Assembly (NCBI RefSeq): GCF_006439355.1
Contig: NZ_VFTG01000026.1
Span: 1-64,000, forward strand
DNA length: 64,000 bases
Direction of reading: 5' to 3'
DNA from: Mesorhizobium sp. B4-1-3
GTDB taxonomy: Bacteria; Pseudomonadota; Alphaproteobacteria; Rhizobiales; Rhizobiaceae
Part shown: positions 44,644-52,967 of the stretch, one piece after another
Numbering within the stretch: the first letter of the stretch is position 1
How the letters are laid out: each line of letters opens with the position of its first letter
Position numbers and translations under genes: made by a program
The notes under the pieces: model-generated
Told to the model about the DNA's origin: nothing
Database searches by the model: none
What the model saw: only the letters and a program-made list of their open reading frames with translations

Positions 44644-45351
44644 ATGACAACGACACCCGATCCCGCCCGCTTCGCCCATGTCACGGACTGGGTGTTCGAC
44701 CTCGACAACACGCTCTATCCGCATCACTCGAACCTGTTCGCGCAGATCGACGTGAAGATGACCGCCTATATCGGCGAGCTGTTGACGCTTTCGCGCGATG
44801 AAGCGCGCAAGCTGCAGAAGGAGCTCTACCTCGAATACGGCACGACGCTGAACGGGCTGATGAAGCGGCACGGCATCGATCCCGACGATTTTCTCGAGAA
44901 GGTGCACGACATCGACTATTCGCGGCTGGTGCCGGACCCGGTGCTGGGCGCGGCGATCCGCCAGCTTCCCGGGCGCAAATTCATCTTTACCAATGGCGAC
45001 CGCAGGCATGCCGAGCGCACCGCGCGCCAGCTCGGCATATTGGAGCATTTCGACGCCATCTTCGACATCGTGGCGGCGGGGCTCAGCCCCAAGCCGGAGC
45101 GCCAGACCTATGAGCGCTTTGCCGAATTGCACTCGGTGACCGGACACAATGCGGTGATGTTCGAGGACCTGGCGCGCAATCTGGCCGTGCCGAAAACGCT
45201 CGGCATGACGACCGTGCTGGTGGTGCCGCGCAATTTCGAGCCGACCTTCTCGGAAATCTGGGAACGCGACCCGGCAAACGAGGACGACGTCGATTTCGTC
45301 ACCGACGATCTCGCCGGCTTCCTGAGCGCGATCGTCGACGTGGCGGCCTGA
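44644..45351 (+). CDS. HAD-family pyrimidine 5'-nucleotidase
   Basis: A 235-residue haloacid dehalogenase-type hydrolase. Motif I WVFDLDNTLYP, motif II FIFTNGD, and motif III/IV SPKPERQTYERF with VMFEDLARN. The layout is that of the SDT1/PPM1-like pyrimidine nucleotidases that stand near dapD in rhizobia. The ATG at 44644 starts just before the conserved core. Substrate inferred from family. Confidence 0.9.
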   Translation: MTTTPDPARFAHVTDWVFDLDNTLYPHHSNLFAQIDVKMTAYIGELLTLSRDEARKLQKELYLEYGTTLNGLMKRHGIDPDDFLEKVHDIDYSRLVPDPVLGAAIRQLPGRKFIFTNGDRRHAERTARQLGILEHFDAIFDIVAAGLSPKPERQTYERFAELHSVTGHNAVMFEDLARNLAVPKTLGMTTVLVVPRNFEPTFSEIWERDPANEDDVDFVTDDLAGFLSAIVDVAA

Positions 45352-45433
45352 CCAACTCCAGGCGCCCCTCCCGGCCGGCCTTGGCGTTGCCATTGCCGCC
45401 GGGCGCGTGGCCTTCCGAGCCGTGGCAATTATC

Positions 45434-46282
45434 TTAAAGTTTGTAGAACCGTCGGATGATTTCCCAGGCTTCGTCGGCGGTGTCGACGAAATCGATGATG
45501 TCCTGATCGCCGGGCGAGATGGTGCCCTGCTCGGCGAGGAAATCGAGATCGATCGCCCTTTGCCAGAACGTCTTGCCGAACAGAATGACCGGCACGCGCT
45601 CCATGCGCCCCGTCTGGATCAGCGTCAGCGTCTCGAAGAACTCGTCCATCGTGCCGAAGCCGCCGGGGAACACCGCGACCGCCTTGGCGCGCATGACGAA
45701 ATGCATCTTGCGAATGGCGAAATAGTGGAAGTTGAAGCAGAGCTCCGGCGTGACATAGGCATTGGGCGCCTGCTCGTGCGGGAGAACGATGTTCAAGCCG
45801 ATCGACGGCGCGCCGACATCGTCGGCGCCGCGATTGCCGGCCTCCATGACGCCCGGTCCGCCGCCGGTGACGACGACATACTCGCGATAATAGGAGGTGG
45901 CCGACTGGCGCGAGCACAGACGGGCGAATTTGCGCGCTTCCTCGTAATATTTGCTGTTCGCCTCGAGGTTCTTCTTCTGCGTCTCGTTCTTGGCCGCCCA
46001 GGCCTCGCCGCCGGGTTCCGGCAGGCGGGCGCCGCCGAACAGGATGACGGTCGAGCGGATGCCGCGTTCGGCCAGGATCATCTCCGGCTTCAGGAGCTCA
46101 AGCTGCAGGCGCACGGCGCGTAATTCGCGCCGCGTCATGAAGTCGGGATCATTCCAGGCCAGCCGGTAGGTTTCGGCACGCGTCTGCGGGGTATCCGGCA
46201 CGCTTTTCGAGCGCTCCAGGTCCTCGTCCGAATGCGGCAGCGGCGTCCACCCTGCCTTTTCCATGGGAGTCATCGAATCCAC
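45434..46282 (-). CDS. LOG-family protein (putative cytokinin riboside 5'-monophosphate phosphoribohydrolase)
   Basis: A 282-residue protein with VTGGGPGVMEAGNRGA and VFPGGFGTMDEFFETLTL, the paired PGGxGTxxE and GGGxGxMxx motifs of the LOG/Rossmann family. The N-terminal extension of about 80 residues puts it in the longer bacterial group. Members cleave cytokinin or other nucleoside monophosphates. The biological role in this organism is unknown. Confidence 0.9.
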   Translation of the reverse strand: MDSMTPMEKAGWTPLPHSDEDLERSKSVPDTPQTRAETYRLAWNDPDFMTRRELRAVRLQLELLKPEMILAERGIRSTVILFGGARLPEPGGEAWAAKNETQKKNLEANSKYYEEARKFARLCSRQSATSYYREYVVVTGGGPGVMEAGNRGADDVGAPSIGLNIVLPHEQAPNAYVTPELCFNFHYFAIRKMHFVMRAKAVAVFPGGFGTMDEFFETLTLIQTGRMERVPVILFGKTFWQRAIDLDFLAEQGTISPGDQDIIDFVDTADEAWEIIRRFYKL

Positions 46283-46375
46283 CCGTCCAATTCCTTTACT
46301 TGCGCCGTCCCGTGACGCTGGCGCGATTGACCCTCATTAAGCCTTAACATAGGGTCCGCGCGACTTTTAAACAGG

Positions 46376-46394
46376 TTAAGGCCGAGCGCCTTAA
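46376..46394. promoter_or_regulatory. Inverted repeat upstream of dapD
   Basis: TTAAGGC, spacer CGAGC, GCCTTAA, ending 23 bases before dapD. A further GCCTTAA occurs at about 46341-46347. It could be an operator or an mRNA leader hairpin. Confidence 0.4.
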
Positions 46395-46417
46395 CAGCTT
46401 GGTAATGGAGCGAAATC

Positions 46418-47272
46418 ATGTCGAAGCCCGATCTGGCGAGCCTCGAAAAGACCATCGAAAAGGCCTTCGAGGAGCGCGACACGATTTCGACCGCGACGCG
46501 CGGTGAGACGCGCGACGCCATCCAGGCGGCGCTCGACCTGCTCGATCGCGGCATCGCCCGCGTCGCCGAGCGGCAGGACGACGGCAAGTGGAAGGTCAAC
46601 CAGTGGCTTAAGAAGGCGGTGCTGCTCTCCTTCCGGCTGAACCCTATGGAGATCATCAAGGGCGGTCCCGGCCAGGCCGTGTGGTGGGACAAGGTGCCGT
46701 CCAAGTTCGACGGCTGGAGCGCCGTCGACTTCGAGAAGGCCGGCTTCCGCGCCGTGCCGTCCTCGATCGTGCGCCGCTCGGCCTATGTCGCGCCGGGCGC
46801 CGTGCTGATGCCCTCCTTCGTCAATGTCGGCGCCTATGTCGATACCGGCACCATGGTCGACACCTGGGCCTCGGTCGGCTCCTGCGCCCAGATCGGCAAG
46901 AACGTGCATCTTTCCGGCGGCGTCGGCATCGGCGGCGTGCTGGAGCCGATGCAGGCCGGCCCGACCATCATCGAGGACAATTGCTTCATCGGCGCGCGCT
47001 CCGAAGTGGTTGAGGGTTGCATCGTGCGCGAAGGCTCGGTTCTCGGCATGGGCGTGTTCATCGGCCAGTCGACCAAGATCGTCGACCGCGCCACCGGTGA
47101 GGTTTTCTACGGTGAAGTGCCGGCGAACTCGGTGGTCGTCGCCGGATCGCTGCCGGGCAAGCCGCTGCCCAATGGCGAACCGGGTCCGAGCCTCTACTGC
47201 GCCGTGATCGTCAAGCGCGTCGACGCCAAGACCCGCTCCAAGACCTCGATCAACGAATTGCTGCGCGATTGA
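46418..47272 (+). CDS. dapD: 2,3,4,5-tetrahydropyridine-2,6-dicarboxylate N-succinyltransferase
   Basis: A 284-residue trimeric hexapeptide-repeat enzyme of the succinylase branch of lysine and meso-diaminopimelate synthesis. Landmarks: LNPMEIIKGGPGQAVWWDKVP, GAYVDTGTMVDTWASVGSCAQIG, GVLEPMQAGPTIIEDNCFIG and EGSVLGMGVFIGQSTKI. Complete. dapE, acting two steps later, is encoded 1.9 kb downstream with three other features between. Confidence 0.97.
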   Translation: MSKPDLASLEKTIEKAFEERDTISTATRGETRDAIQAALDLLDRGIARVAERQDDGKWKVNQWLKKAVLLSFRLNPMEIIKGGPGQAVWWDKVPSKFDGWSAVDFEKAGFRAVPSSIVRRSAYVAPGAVLMPSFVNVGAYVDTGTMVDTWASVGSCAQIGKNVHLSGGVGIGGVLEPMQAGPTIIEDNCFIGARSEVVEGCIVREGSVLGMGVFIGQSTKIVDRATGEVFYGEVPANSVVVAGSLPGKPLPNGEPGPSLYCAVIVKRVDAKTRSKTSINELLRD

Positions 47273-47336
47273 TTCTGCCTAAAGTGCGTCGCGATCTTTC
47301 AGATTCGCTCCCTGCGCTTTAGGTTTTTGATCTTGC

Positions 47337-47381
47337 GCATCTCTTTGTCCCGAAACCGGTTCCCACTTTCGGGAGACATGC
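47337..47381. repeat. Palindromic repeat, copy 2
   Basis: GCAT...CCCGAAA, then TTTCGGG...ATGC, the closest match to copy 1 at 37665. The preceding 60 bases (47278-47336, GTGCGTCGCGATCTTTCAG...) look like part of the same composite rhizobial repeat. It ends just before the DUF805 start. Confidence 0.75.
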
Positions 47382-47382
47382 T

Positions 47383-47772
47383 TTGACGGAGCGGACGCGA
47401 TTGTCGGACAGATCGCAATTCCTCTGGGTGTTCTTCAGCCTTTCGGGGCGGCTGAGCCCTGTCGCCTATGCGCTGGCCGGGGTCTTGCTGGTGCTTGTCC
47501 AGTTTTTCCCGTTCTACCAGTTCGCGCGGGTCGAGTTGAACACCGCGGCCAGCCAGAACTGGGCCATGATCTGCTGGGGGGTGCTGCTGATCTCGGCCTG
47601 GGCCACCTTCGCGGTGACGGCAAAGCGCTTCCATGATTTCGGCAAGCCGACCTATTTTGCGCTGATCTCGCTCATCATCGGGCCCATCCTGCTCATCATC
47701 CTCTCCTGTTTCCGCAGCGATCCCGGACCGAACCGCTACGGCAGGCGCACCAATGCGCCGGGCGACAGCTGA
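47383..47772 (+). CDS. DUF805 membrane protein
   Basis: A 129-residue protein with three to four hydrophobic segments (VAYALAGVLLVLVQFFPFY, WAMICWGVLLISAWATFAV, LISLIIGPILLIILSCF) and the DUF805 landmarks FSLSGRLSP, TAKRFHDFGK and DPGPNRYG. Function unknown. The start is a TTG directly after the palindromic repeat and has no clear ribosome site, so it could begin later. Confidence 0.82.
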   Translation: MTERTRLSDRSQFLWVFFSLSGRLSPVAYALAGVLLVLVQFFPFYQFARVELNTAASQNWAMICWGVLLISAWATFAVTAKRFHDFGKPTYFALISLIIGPILLIILSCFRSDPGPNRYGRRTNAPGDS

Positions 47773-47810
47773 GACCGCCATGCGCCACCGCACACTCGAT
47801 CCCACGCGGA

Positions 47811-48002
47811 TTCGAGACGGCCCAAAGGCTGGAGGAGCGTATCGCCGAGCGCTTTCCGGAAAGGGGCCTGCGCGCCATTGCCGCTGAACTGGTGTCGCTG
47901 TCGCGGGACCTCGCCAAGGCCGCCAACGACATCGAGAACCTGTCGTCCAACCTGTCGCGCAAGATCTGGCAGAAGATCACGCTGATCGAGGACCGGCGCT
48001 GA
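47811..48002 (+). pseudogene. Short helical ORF, probable gene fragment
   Basis: A 63-codon frame ending at 48002 reads as one long amphipathic helix: FETAQRLEERIAERFP, GLRAIAAELVSLSRDLAK, AANDIENLSSNLSRK and IWQKITLIEDRR. The composition looks coding, but no start codon with a ribosome site is seen and the frame runs back into the DUF805 gene. It overlaps the 3' end of the reductase gene on the other strand by 26 bases. It may be a small gene with an unusual start or the tail of a lost one. Confidence 0.4.
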
Positions 48003-49011
48003 CCACTCCCGGCCCGAGCCCCGGCGGACCGCGCTTTGCCGCTTCCGCCTGACGGACCAGCGCCGCGACGCGTTCATTGACCGGCGTCGGGATACCCGTT
48101 TGCCTGGCCAGTCGAATGACCGCGCCCTGCAATTCCTCGATCTCGGTCGGACGGCCGCGCTTGAGGTCGTCCCACATCGAGGAGCGCGCCCGAGGGTCGA
48201 TCGCCAGCATGCGGCGGGCCAGAAGCCCGAACAGCCAGTCGGGGAGGCGCAGCACTTTCGGCAACAGCGCCGGCGGCAGGCCGGTGATGCGCGCCGGCGT
48301 GATGCCCGCGGCTTTCATCGCCGCGAGCGCCTCCTCGATCTGGGCAGCGAGGATGACGCGCCAGCTTCGGTCGGCCAGTTGCCTCGCCAGCGGCAGATCG
48401 GCGAGCGCCACCAGCGCATTGTTGAGGTTCATCAGCAATTTACCCCACTGCACCGCCTTCATGTCGGCGCGCGCTTGGACGGCAAGCCCATCGACATCGA
48501 GCAGACCGGCAAGGCCGTCGACACCGGTATCGATCATCACCTCGCCCTGGCTGGCGCGATGCACATGGAACGGTCGCTCACCGTCGGGCGAGAGGACGAC
48601 GTTGAACATGACCATGCCGGTCAGCACCCGCCGCCCCGGGAGCGCGGCGCGCAGCCTGTCGGCATTGTGGACGCCGTTCTGCAGGCTGACCACCACGGCA
48701 TCCGGGCGGCCATGGGTGTCGATCAGCCTGGCCATCTCCGCGGTCGCGCCGCTCTTGACCGTCACCAGGATGACATCGGCGTCCGCCAGTGCGATTGCCG
48801 GATCGTCGCTGGTCGTAATCGCTTTCGCTTCGAGGCAACGGTCGCGGCCGTCGAGATCGCTGACGCGCAGCCCGCTTTCGCGCATGGCCTCGATGACGCG
48901 GCCGCGGCCGAGGAAGACGATGCTGCGCCCGGCGAGCGCCAGACAGCCGCCGAGATAGCAGCCAATGCTGCCGGCGCCGGCGACGGCAATGTTATTTTCA
49001 TGCTTGGCCAT
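47977..49011 (-). CDS. Ketopantoate reductase (PanE/ApbA) family protein
   Basis: A 344-residue NAD(P)-dependent reductase. The N-terminal Rossmann motif is NIAVAGAGSIGCYLGGCLA, followed by VSLQNGVHNADRLR and the C-terminal domain with GKLLMNLNNALVALADLP, which resembles the catalytic Lys and Asn region of 2-dehydropantoate 2-reductase. Many genomes carry several members with other substrates, so panE itself is not claimed. I chose the ATG at 49011; upstream in-frame codons run through the palindromic repeat. Confidence 0.85.
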   Translation of the reverse strand: MAKHENNIAVAGAGSIGCYLGGCLALAGRSIVFLGRGRVIEAMRESGLRVSDLDGRDRCLEAKAITTSDDPAIALADADVILVTVKSGATAEMARLIDTHGRPDAVVVSLQNGVHNADRLRAALPGRRVLTGMVMFNVVLSPDGERPFHVHRASQGEVMIDTGVDGLAGLLDVDGLAVQARADMKAVQWGKLLMNLNNALVALADLPLARQLADRSWRVILAAQIEEALAAMKAAGITPARITGLPPALLPKVLRLPDWLFGLLARRMLAIDPRARSSMWDDLKRGRPTEIEELQGAVIRLARQTGIPTPVNERVAALVRQAEAAKRGPPGLGPGVVSAGPRSA

Positions 49012-49049
49012 GCAATCGTCCCAGCTTGGCTCACGACTTGCATAATAAT

Positions 49050-49095
49050 GCATGTCGTTTTTCCCAGAACCGCTGCACACTTCTGGGCGACATGC
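49050..49095. repeat. Palindromic repeat, copy 3 with compensatory changes
   Basis: GCATGTCG and CGACATGC outer arms, with CCCAGAA and TTCTGGG inner arms. Relative to copies 1 and 2 the inner stem has changed on both sides and still pairs. Confidence 0.75.
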
Positions 49096-49190
49096 GTTTA
49101 TACGACACGACAACCATATTGTCGGCGGCGTGATCGTCCATCCATGTCCGACCCGTGACAGGTCCTTTGCTTTCGACTATCGCTTTGCCC

Positions 49191-50390
49191 ATGACATTGC
49201 CGACCGACCCTGCCGCCAACCTTGCCGCCCTGATCCGCTGCCCGTCCGTGACGCCCGCCGAAGGCGGCGCGCTTGCCGCGCTGCAGGACATGTTGAAGCC
49301 GCTCGGCTTTTCGGTCGAACGGCCAGTCTTCTCGGAAGACGGCACGCCGGACATTGAAAACCTCTATGCGCGGCGCTCGGGCAACGGCCCGCATCTGATG
49401 TTTGCCGGCCATACCGATGTGGTGCCGGTGGGCGATGAGGCGGCCTGGACGCATCCACCCTTCGCCGCCGAAATCGCCAATGGCGAGATGTATGGAAGGG
49501 GCGCCGTCGACATGAAGGGCGGCATCGCCTGCTTCGTCGCCGCGGTGGCGCGCCATGTGGCCAAGAATGGCGGCCCGAAAGGATCGGTGTCGCTGCTCAT
49601 CACCGGCGACGAGGAGGGACCGGCCATCAACGGAACCACCAAGCTGCTCGACTGGGCGGCGGCCAAGGGCGAGAAGTGGGACGCCTCGATCGTCGGCGAG
49701 CCAACCAATCCGGATGCGCTCGGCGACATGATCAAGATCGGCCGGCGCGGCTCGCTGTCGGGCAGCGTGACCGTGAACGGGCGCCAGGGCCATGCCGCCT
49801 ATCCGCAGCTCGCCGACAACCCGGTGCGCGGGCTGATGAGCCTGGTCGACGCGCTGCTCCATCCGGTGTTCGACAAGGGAACGAAGGATTTCCAGCCGAC
49901 CAATCTCGAAGTGACGTCGGTCGATGTCGGCAACCCGGCGACCAACGTCATCCCCGCCAAGGCGACGGCGACGTTCAACATCCGCTTCAACGACAGCTGG
50001 GACGCCGAATCGGTGCAGGCCGAAATCCACAACCGGCTCGACCAGGCCGCCGGACGCAAGAAGTACCGGCCGGGCAAGAAGACGCCGGTCGACTACGAGC
50101 TTGTCTGGCGCGACCGGCCGAGCCATGTCTTCCTGACCCGCGACGACAGGCTGATCGACACGCTGAGCGGCTCGATCAAAGCCATGGTCGGCAAGACGCC
50201 GGCGCTCTCCACCTCCGGGGGCACGTCGGACGCGCGCTTCATCAAGGATTATTGTCCGGTGGTCGAGTTCGGCCTGGTCGGCAAGACCATGCATATGGTG
50301 GACGAGCGCGTCGCGCTTGCCGATCTAGAGACGCTGACGCAAATCTACGAACGCTTCATCGAAGACTGGTTCGGACAAGGCCTTTCGTGA
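49191..50390 (+). CDS. dapE: Succinyl-diaminopimelate desuccinylase
   Basis: A 399-residue M20-family metallopeptidase-type enzyme that removes succinate to release LL-diaminopimelate. Metal-site motifs: MFAGHTDVVPVGD, GRGAVDMKGGIACFVAA, ITGDEEGPAINGT and STSGGTSDARFI. The GTG at 49155 is an alternative start, but ATG 49191 places the N-terminus as in relatives (LPTDPAANLAALIRCPSVTP). The downstream membrane-protein gene overlaps its stop. Confidence 0.96.
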   Translation: MTLPTDPAANLAALIRCPSVTPAEGGALAALQDMLKPLGFSVERPVFSEDGTPDIENLYARRSGNGPHLMFAGHTDVVPVGDEAAWTHPPFAAEIANGEMYGRGAVDMKGGIACFVAAVARHVAKNGGPKGSVSLLITGDEEGPAINGTTKLLDWAAAKGEKWDASIVGEPTNPDALGDMIKIGRRGSLSGSVTVNGRQGHAAYPQLADNPVRGLMSLVDALLHPVFDKGTKDFQPTNLEVTSVDVGNPATNVIPAKATATFNIRFNDSWDAESVQAEIHNRLDQAAGRKKYRPGKKTPVDYELVWRDRPSHVFLTRDDRLIDTLSGSIKAMVGKTPALSTSGGTSDARFIKDYCPVVEFGLVGKTMHMVDERVALADLETLTQIYERFIEDWFGQGLS

Positions 50391-50998
50391 CCATGCTTTC
50401 GGCGGACGAAACCTATGCTTCGCTGGCCGGCGCCTGGCGGCTGATGTTCGGCAGGGCCGACGGGCTGCGCCTGCTCGACCTCTCGGCGGACGGTTTCTGG
50501 AATTCCTTCTTCGCCATCATCGTGGCGGCGCCGGCGCTGATCGTCGGCTGGGTCGGGATCGCCAACGAGATCGGCGACCCGGATGCCTTCGCCGGGCGCC
50601 TCGGCATGCTGATCCGGTTGGCTACGGTCGATCTCGGCTCCTGGGTGCTGCCGCTGGTGGCGCTGGCGCTGGTCGCGCCGCGCGCCGGCATCGGCGGCCG
50701 TTTCGTCCACTATGTCGTCGCGTCCAACTGGACGTCGGCGATCATCGCCTGGCTGATGCTGCCCTCGGCACTGCTCAGGCTCTTCGTGCCCTCCAGCAGC
50801 GACGTCGCCAGCCTGGTGTCGCTGGTTCTGTTCGGCCTGTCGATGGTGCTGACCTGGCGCATGACCAACGCAACCATCGGCAAAGGGCCGGCGGTGGGTA
50901 CGGCCGTGTTCGTCGGCATGTTCATCGCCTCGCTGCTCGTCCTGTTCGGCCTGCAGGCCCTGCTCGGCATCGACATACCGGACAGCACCCGAGGTTGA
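50387..50998 (+). CDS. Conserved membrane protein of unknown function
   Basis: About 203 residues with five or so hydrophobic segments (FFAIIVAAPALIVGWVGIA, LGSWVLPLVALALVAP, VASLVSLVLFGLSMVL, GTAVFVGMFIASLLVLFGL). The GTG at 50387 overlaps the dapE stop as GTGA with AAGG upstream; an ATG at 50393 is almost as good. No family motif I can name. Its tight coupling to dapE suggests shared expression rather than a known role in lysine synthesis. Confidence 0.8.
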   Translation: MTMLSADETYASLAGAWRLMFGRADGLRLLDLSADGFWNSFFAIIVAAPALIVGWVGIANEIGDPDAFAGRLGMLIRLATVDLGSWVLPLVALALVAPRAGIGGRFVHYVVASNWTSAIIAWLMLPSALLRLFVPSSSDVASLVSLVLFGLSMVLTWRMTNATIGKGPAVGTAVFVGMFIASLLVLFGLQALLGIDIPDSTRG

Positions 50999-51039
50999 TC
51001 CTGCCCGACTGAAAAGGGCTTTCAATTTGTGAGCATGGC

Positions 51040-51058
51040 GGTATGATAGTTTCATACC
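51040..51058. promoter_or_regulatory. ParD operator
   Basis: A perfect inverted repeat GGTATGA, spacer TAGTT, TCATACC, located 20 bases before the parD ATG. Antitoxins of this type bind such sites with the toxin to repress their own operon. Confidence 0.7.
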
Positions 51059-51078
51059 ATTCTTCGTGGAGGTAATCT

Positions 51079-51360
51079 ATGTCCGCCACCGAAAAACGCA
51101 CCTTCAGCCTGCCGGCGGAGCAAGCCGCCTTCATCGATCAACTCGTCCGCTCGGGCACCTATGCCACCAGCAGCGAAGTCATCCGCGCGGGGCTTCGCGC
51201 CCTTCAGGAGCGCGACGCCGCGGTGGAGCGCTGGCTCCGCGAGGAAGTCGCACCGACCTATGACGCGTTGAGGACAAACCCTGGCAAGGTCATTTCGCCT
51301 GCGGAAATGGCCGAGCGGGCGCGCAAACGCCACGAGACACATTCGCAGAAGAAGCCGTGA
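51079..51360 (+). CDS. parD: ParD-family antitoxin
   Basis: A 93-residue type II antitoxin. The N-terminal ribbon-helix-helix reads KRTFSLPAEQAAFIDQLVRS and TYATSSEVIRAGLRALQER; the C-terminal tail (AEMAERARKRHETHSQKK) is charged and should wrap the toxin. It has GTGGAGG upstream, is coupled to parE by a 4-base overlap and is preceded by a palindromic operator. Confidence 0.92.
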   Translation: MSATEKRTFSLPAEQAAFIDQLVRSGTYATSSEVIRAGLRALQERDAAVERWLREEVAPTYDALRTNPGKVISPAEMAERARKRHETHSQKKP

Positions 51361-51674
51361 AGCGCCGAGCCGTCGTCTACTCGCTTGATGCGGGCGACGA
51401 TCTCGATCGCATCTATACTATTGTTGCTGAAGCCAGCAGCCCCATCACGGCGGACGCCTATGATCGTCGCATAAGGGCGTTCTGCGAGCGTCTCGAACAT
51501 GGCTCCGAACGCGGCACGCGTCGCGATGACGTGCGGCCGGGCCTTCGTGTCGTCGGGTTTGAACGCCGGGTCGCCGTCGCTTTCATCGTAGAGCCTGAGC
51601 GGGTGGTGATTTTGCGCCTGTTCTATGGCGGAACCAACTGGTCGGACGAACTCGCCGGGGACGACGCTGGCTGA
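51357..51674 (+). CDS. parE: ParE-family toxin
   Basis: A 105-residue RelE/ParE-superfamily toxin starting with GTG: RRAVVYSLDAGDDLDRIYTIV, ITADAYDRRIRAFCERL, HGSERGTRRDDVRPGLRVVGF and ERVVILRLFYGG. ParE toxins poison DNA gyrase; the exact target here is not known. Its stop lies 8 bases from the convergent truA stop. Confidence 0.9.
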   Translation: MKRRAVVYSLDAGDDLDRIYTIVAEASSPITADAYDRRIRAFCERLEHGSERGTRRDDVRPGLRVVGFERRVAVAFIVEPERVVILRLFYGGTNWSDELAGDDAG

Positions 51675-51681
51675 TCTGGCC

Positions 51682-52437
51682 TCAGACGTCCTCGGGATAA
51701 TCCACCCCAACAAGAAACAGCCCGTCCGGCGGGGCTACCTGGCCGCAGGCGGCGCGATCGCGCGCTTCGAGCGCCGCCTTGAGATCGGCGGCGCCCCAAG
51801 AGCCGTCGCCGACGCGCCTCAGCGAGCCGACCATCGAGCGAACCTGATTGTGCAGGAAGGAGCGCGCCGAGCTGCGCACCTCGACGAAATCGCCATTACG
51901 TCCGACATCGAGGCGGTCAAGCGTGCGGACCGGGCTTTCGGCCTGGCACTGGGTGGAGCGGAAGGTGGTGAAGTCATGCTTTCCAAGCAGCACCTTGGCC
52001 GCCTCGTGCATGGCCTCGGCGTCGAGCCGCTTCGGCACCCACCAGACCTTGCCCTTTTCCAGCGCCGCCGGCGCCCGGCGGTTGAGGATACGATAGAGAT
52101 AGTGGCGGCCGGTGGCGGAAAAGCGCGCGTCGAAACCGTCGGCGACGATGGCAGCTTTCAGGATGACGACGCGCGCGCCTGCCGCCTGCAGATGGGCGTT
52201 GACCGCATCGCGCACCTTGTCGCCCGGCCACGCCTTGGCGAGATCGACATGCGCCACCTGGGCGGTGGCGTGCACGCCGGCGTCGGTGCGGCCGGCGGCC
52301 CGTATTCTTAGGTCTTCGCCGCAGAACTTCTCGATTGCCTGCTCGATCGCCTGCTGCACCGAGGGCTGATCGGCCTGATGCTGCCAGCCCGCGAACTGGC
52401 TGCCGTCATATTCGATATCGAGCCGAAAACGCGGCAT
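51682..52437 (-). CDS. truA: tRNA pseudouridine(38-40) synthase
   Basis: A 251-residue enzyme that makes pseudouridine in the anticodon stem-loop. Motifs: IEYDGSQFAGWQHQ, RAAGRTDAGVHATAQVAH with the catalytic Asp, HYLYRILNR and FLHNQVRSMVG. Complete. It lies downstream of the GNAT gene, fmt and def on the same strand, probably one transcript. Confidence 0.96.
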   Translation of the reverse strand: MPRFRLDIEYDGSQFAGWQHQADQPSVQQAIEQAIEKFCGEDLRIRAAGRTDAGVHATAQVAHVDLAKAWPGDKVRDAVNAHLQAAGARVVILKAAIVADGFDARFSATGRHYLYRILNRRAPAALEKGKVWWVPKRLDAEAMHEAAKVLLGKHDFTTFRSTQCQAESPVRTLDRLDVGRNGDFVEVRSSARSFLHNQVRSMVGSLRRVGDGSWGAADLKAALEARDRAACGQVAPPDGLFLVGVDYPEDV

Positions 52438-52460
52438 GCCAGCTGTGCTTTCGCCTTAGC

Positions 52461-52967
52461 CTAGGCGGCTAAAGCGGTGAAGGCCGAAGCGTAGACCAGT
52501 TTGCCGGTCTCGGGCGCGTCACCCCAGGCCAGGGCCTGCAGCGCCTCGCCCTGATACTCGCTCTCGAAATTCGCGGCGCGGGCATGGGTGTAACCGAAAC
52601 GGCCGTAATAGGTCGGATCGCCCAGGACGACGGCCAGCGTCTCGCCGGCTTCCTTGAGCCGCACATGCGCCTCGCGGATCAGCGCGCCGCCGATGCCGGT
52701 GCCGTGGAAGGAGGGCTCGACCGCCAGCGGCGCCAGCGCGACGGCCGCGAAACGCTTGCCGCCGTTCTGCACGTAAAGCCTGGAAAACAGGATGTGGCCG
52801 ACGACCTGGCCGTCTTCCTCAGCCACCAGCTCGACGACGGCATCGCCGCCGGTGACCAATGCGTCGACCAGGCCGGCTTCCGCCTGCTGGCCAAAGGCAT
52901 GCTCTTCGACGAGGCGGATCGCCTCGCGATCCCGCGGCGTCGCCGCGCGTATCGACATCATGCTCAT
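52461..52967 (-). CDS. GNAT-family N-acetyltransferase
   Basis: A 168-residue protein with the GNAT acetyl-CoA site (VALAPLAVEPSFHGTGIGGAL), a strand VVLGDPTYYGRFGY and an N-terminal ATPRDREAIRLVEEHAFG. The YYGRFGYTHA segment is typical of the YhbS-type subgroup. Its ATG overlaps the fmt stop by 4 bases. Substrate unknown. Confidence 0.9.
   Translation of the reverse strand: MSMMSIRAATPRDREAIRLVEEHAFGQQAEAGLVDALVTGGDAVVELVAEEDGQVVGHILFSRLYVQNGGKRFAAVALAPLAVEPSFHGTGIGGALIREAHVRLKEAGETLAVVLGDPTYYGRFGYTHARAANFESEYQGEALQALAWGDAPETGKLVYASAFTALAA

Noticed and set aside
49676..50386. Upstream extension of the membrane-protein gene after dapE
   Set aside because: The extension lies wholly inside dapE in another frame and has an Arg/Gln-rich shadow composition; the GTG/ATG at 50387/50393 is the natural start.
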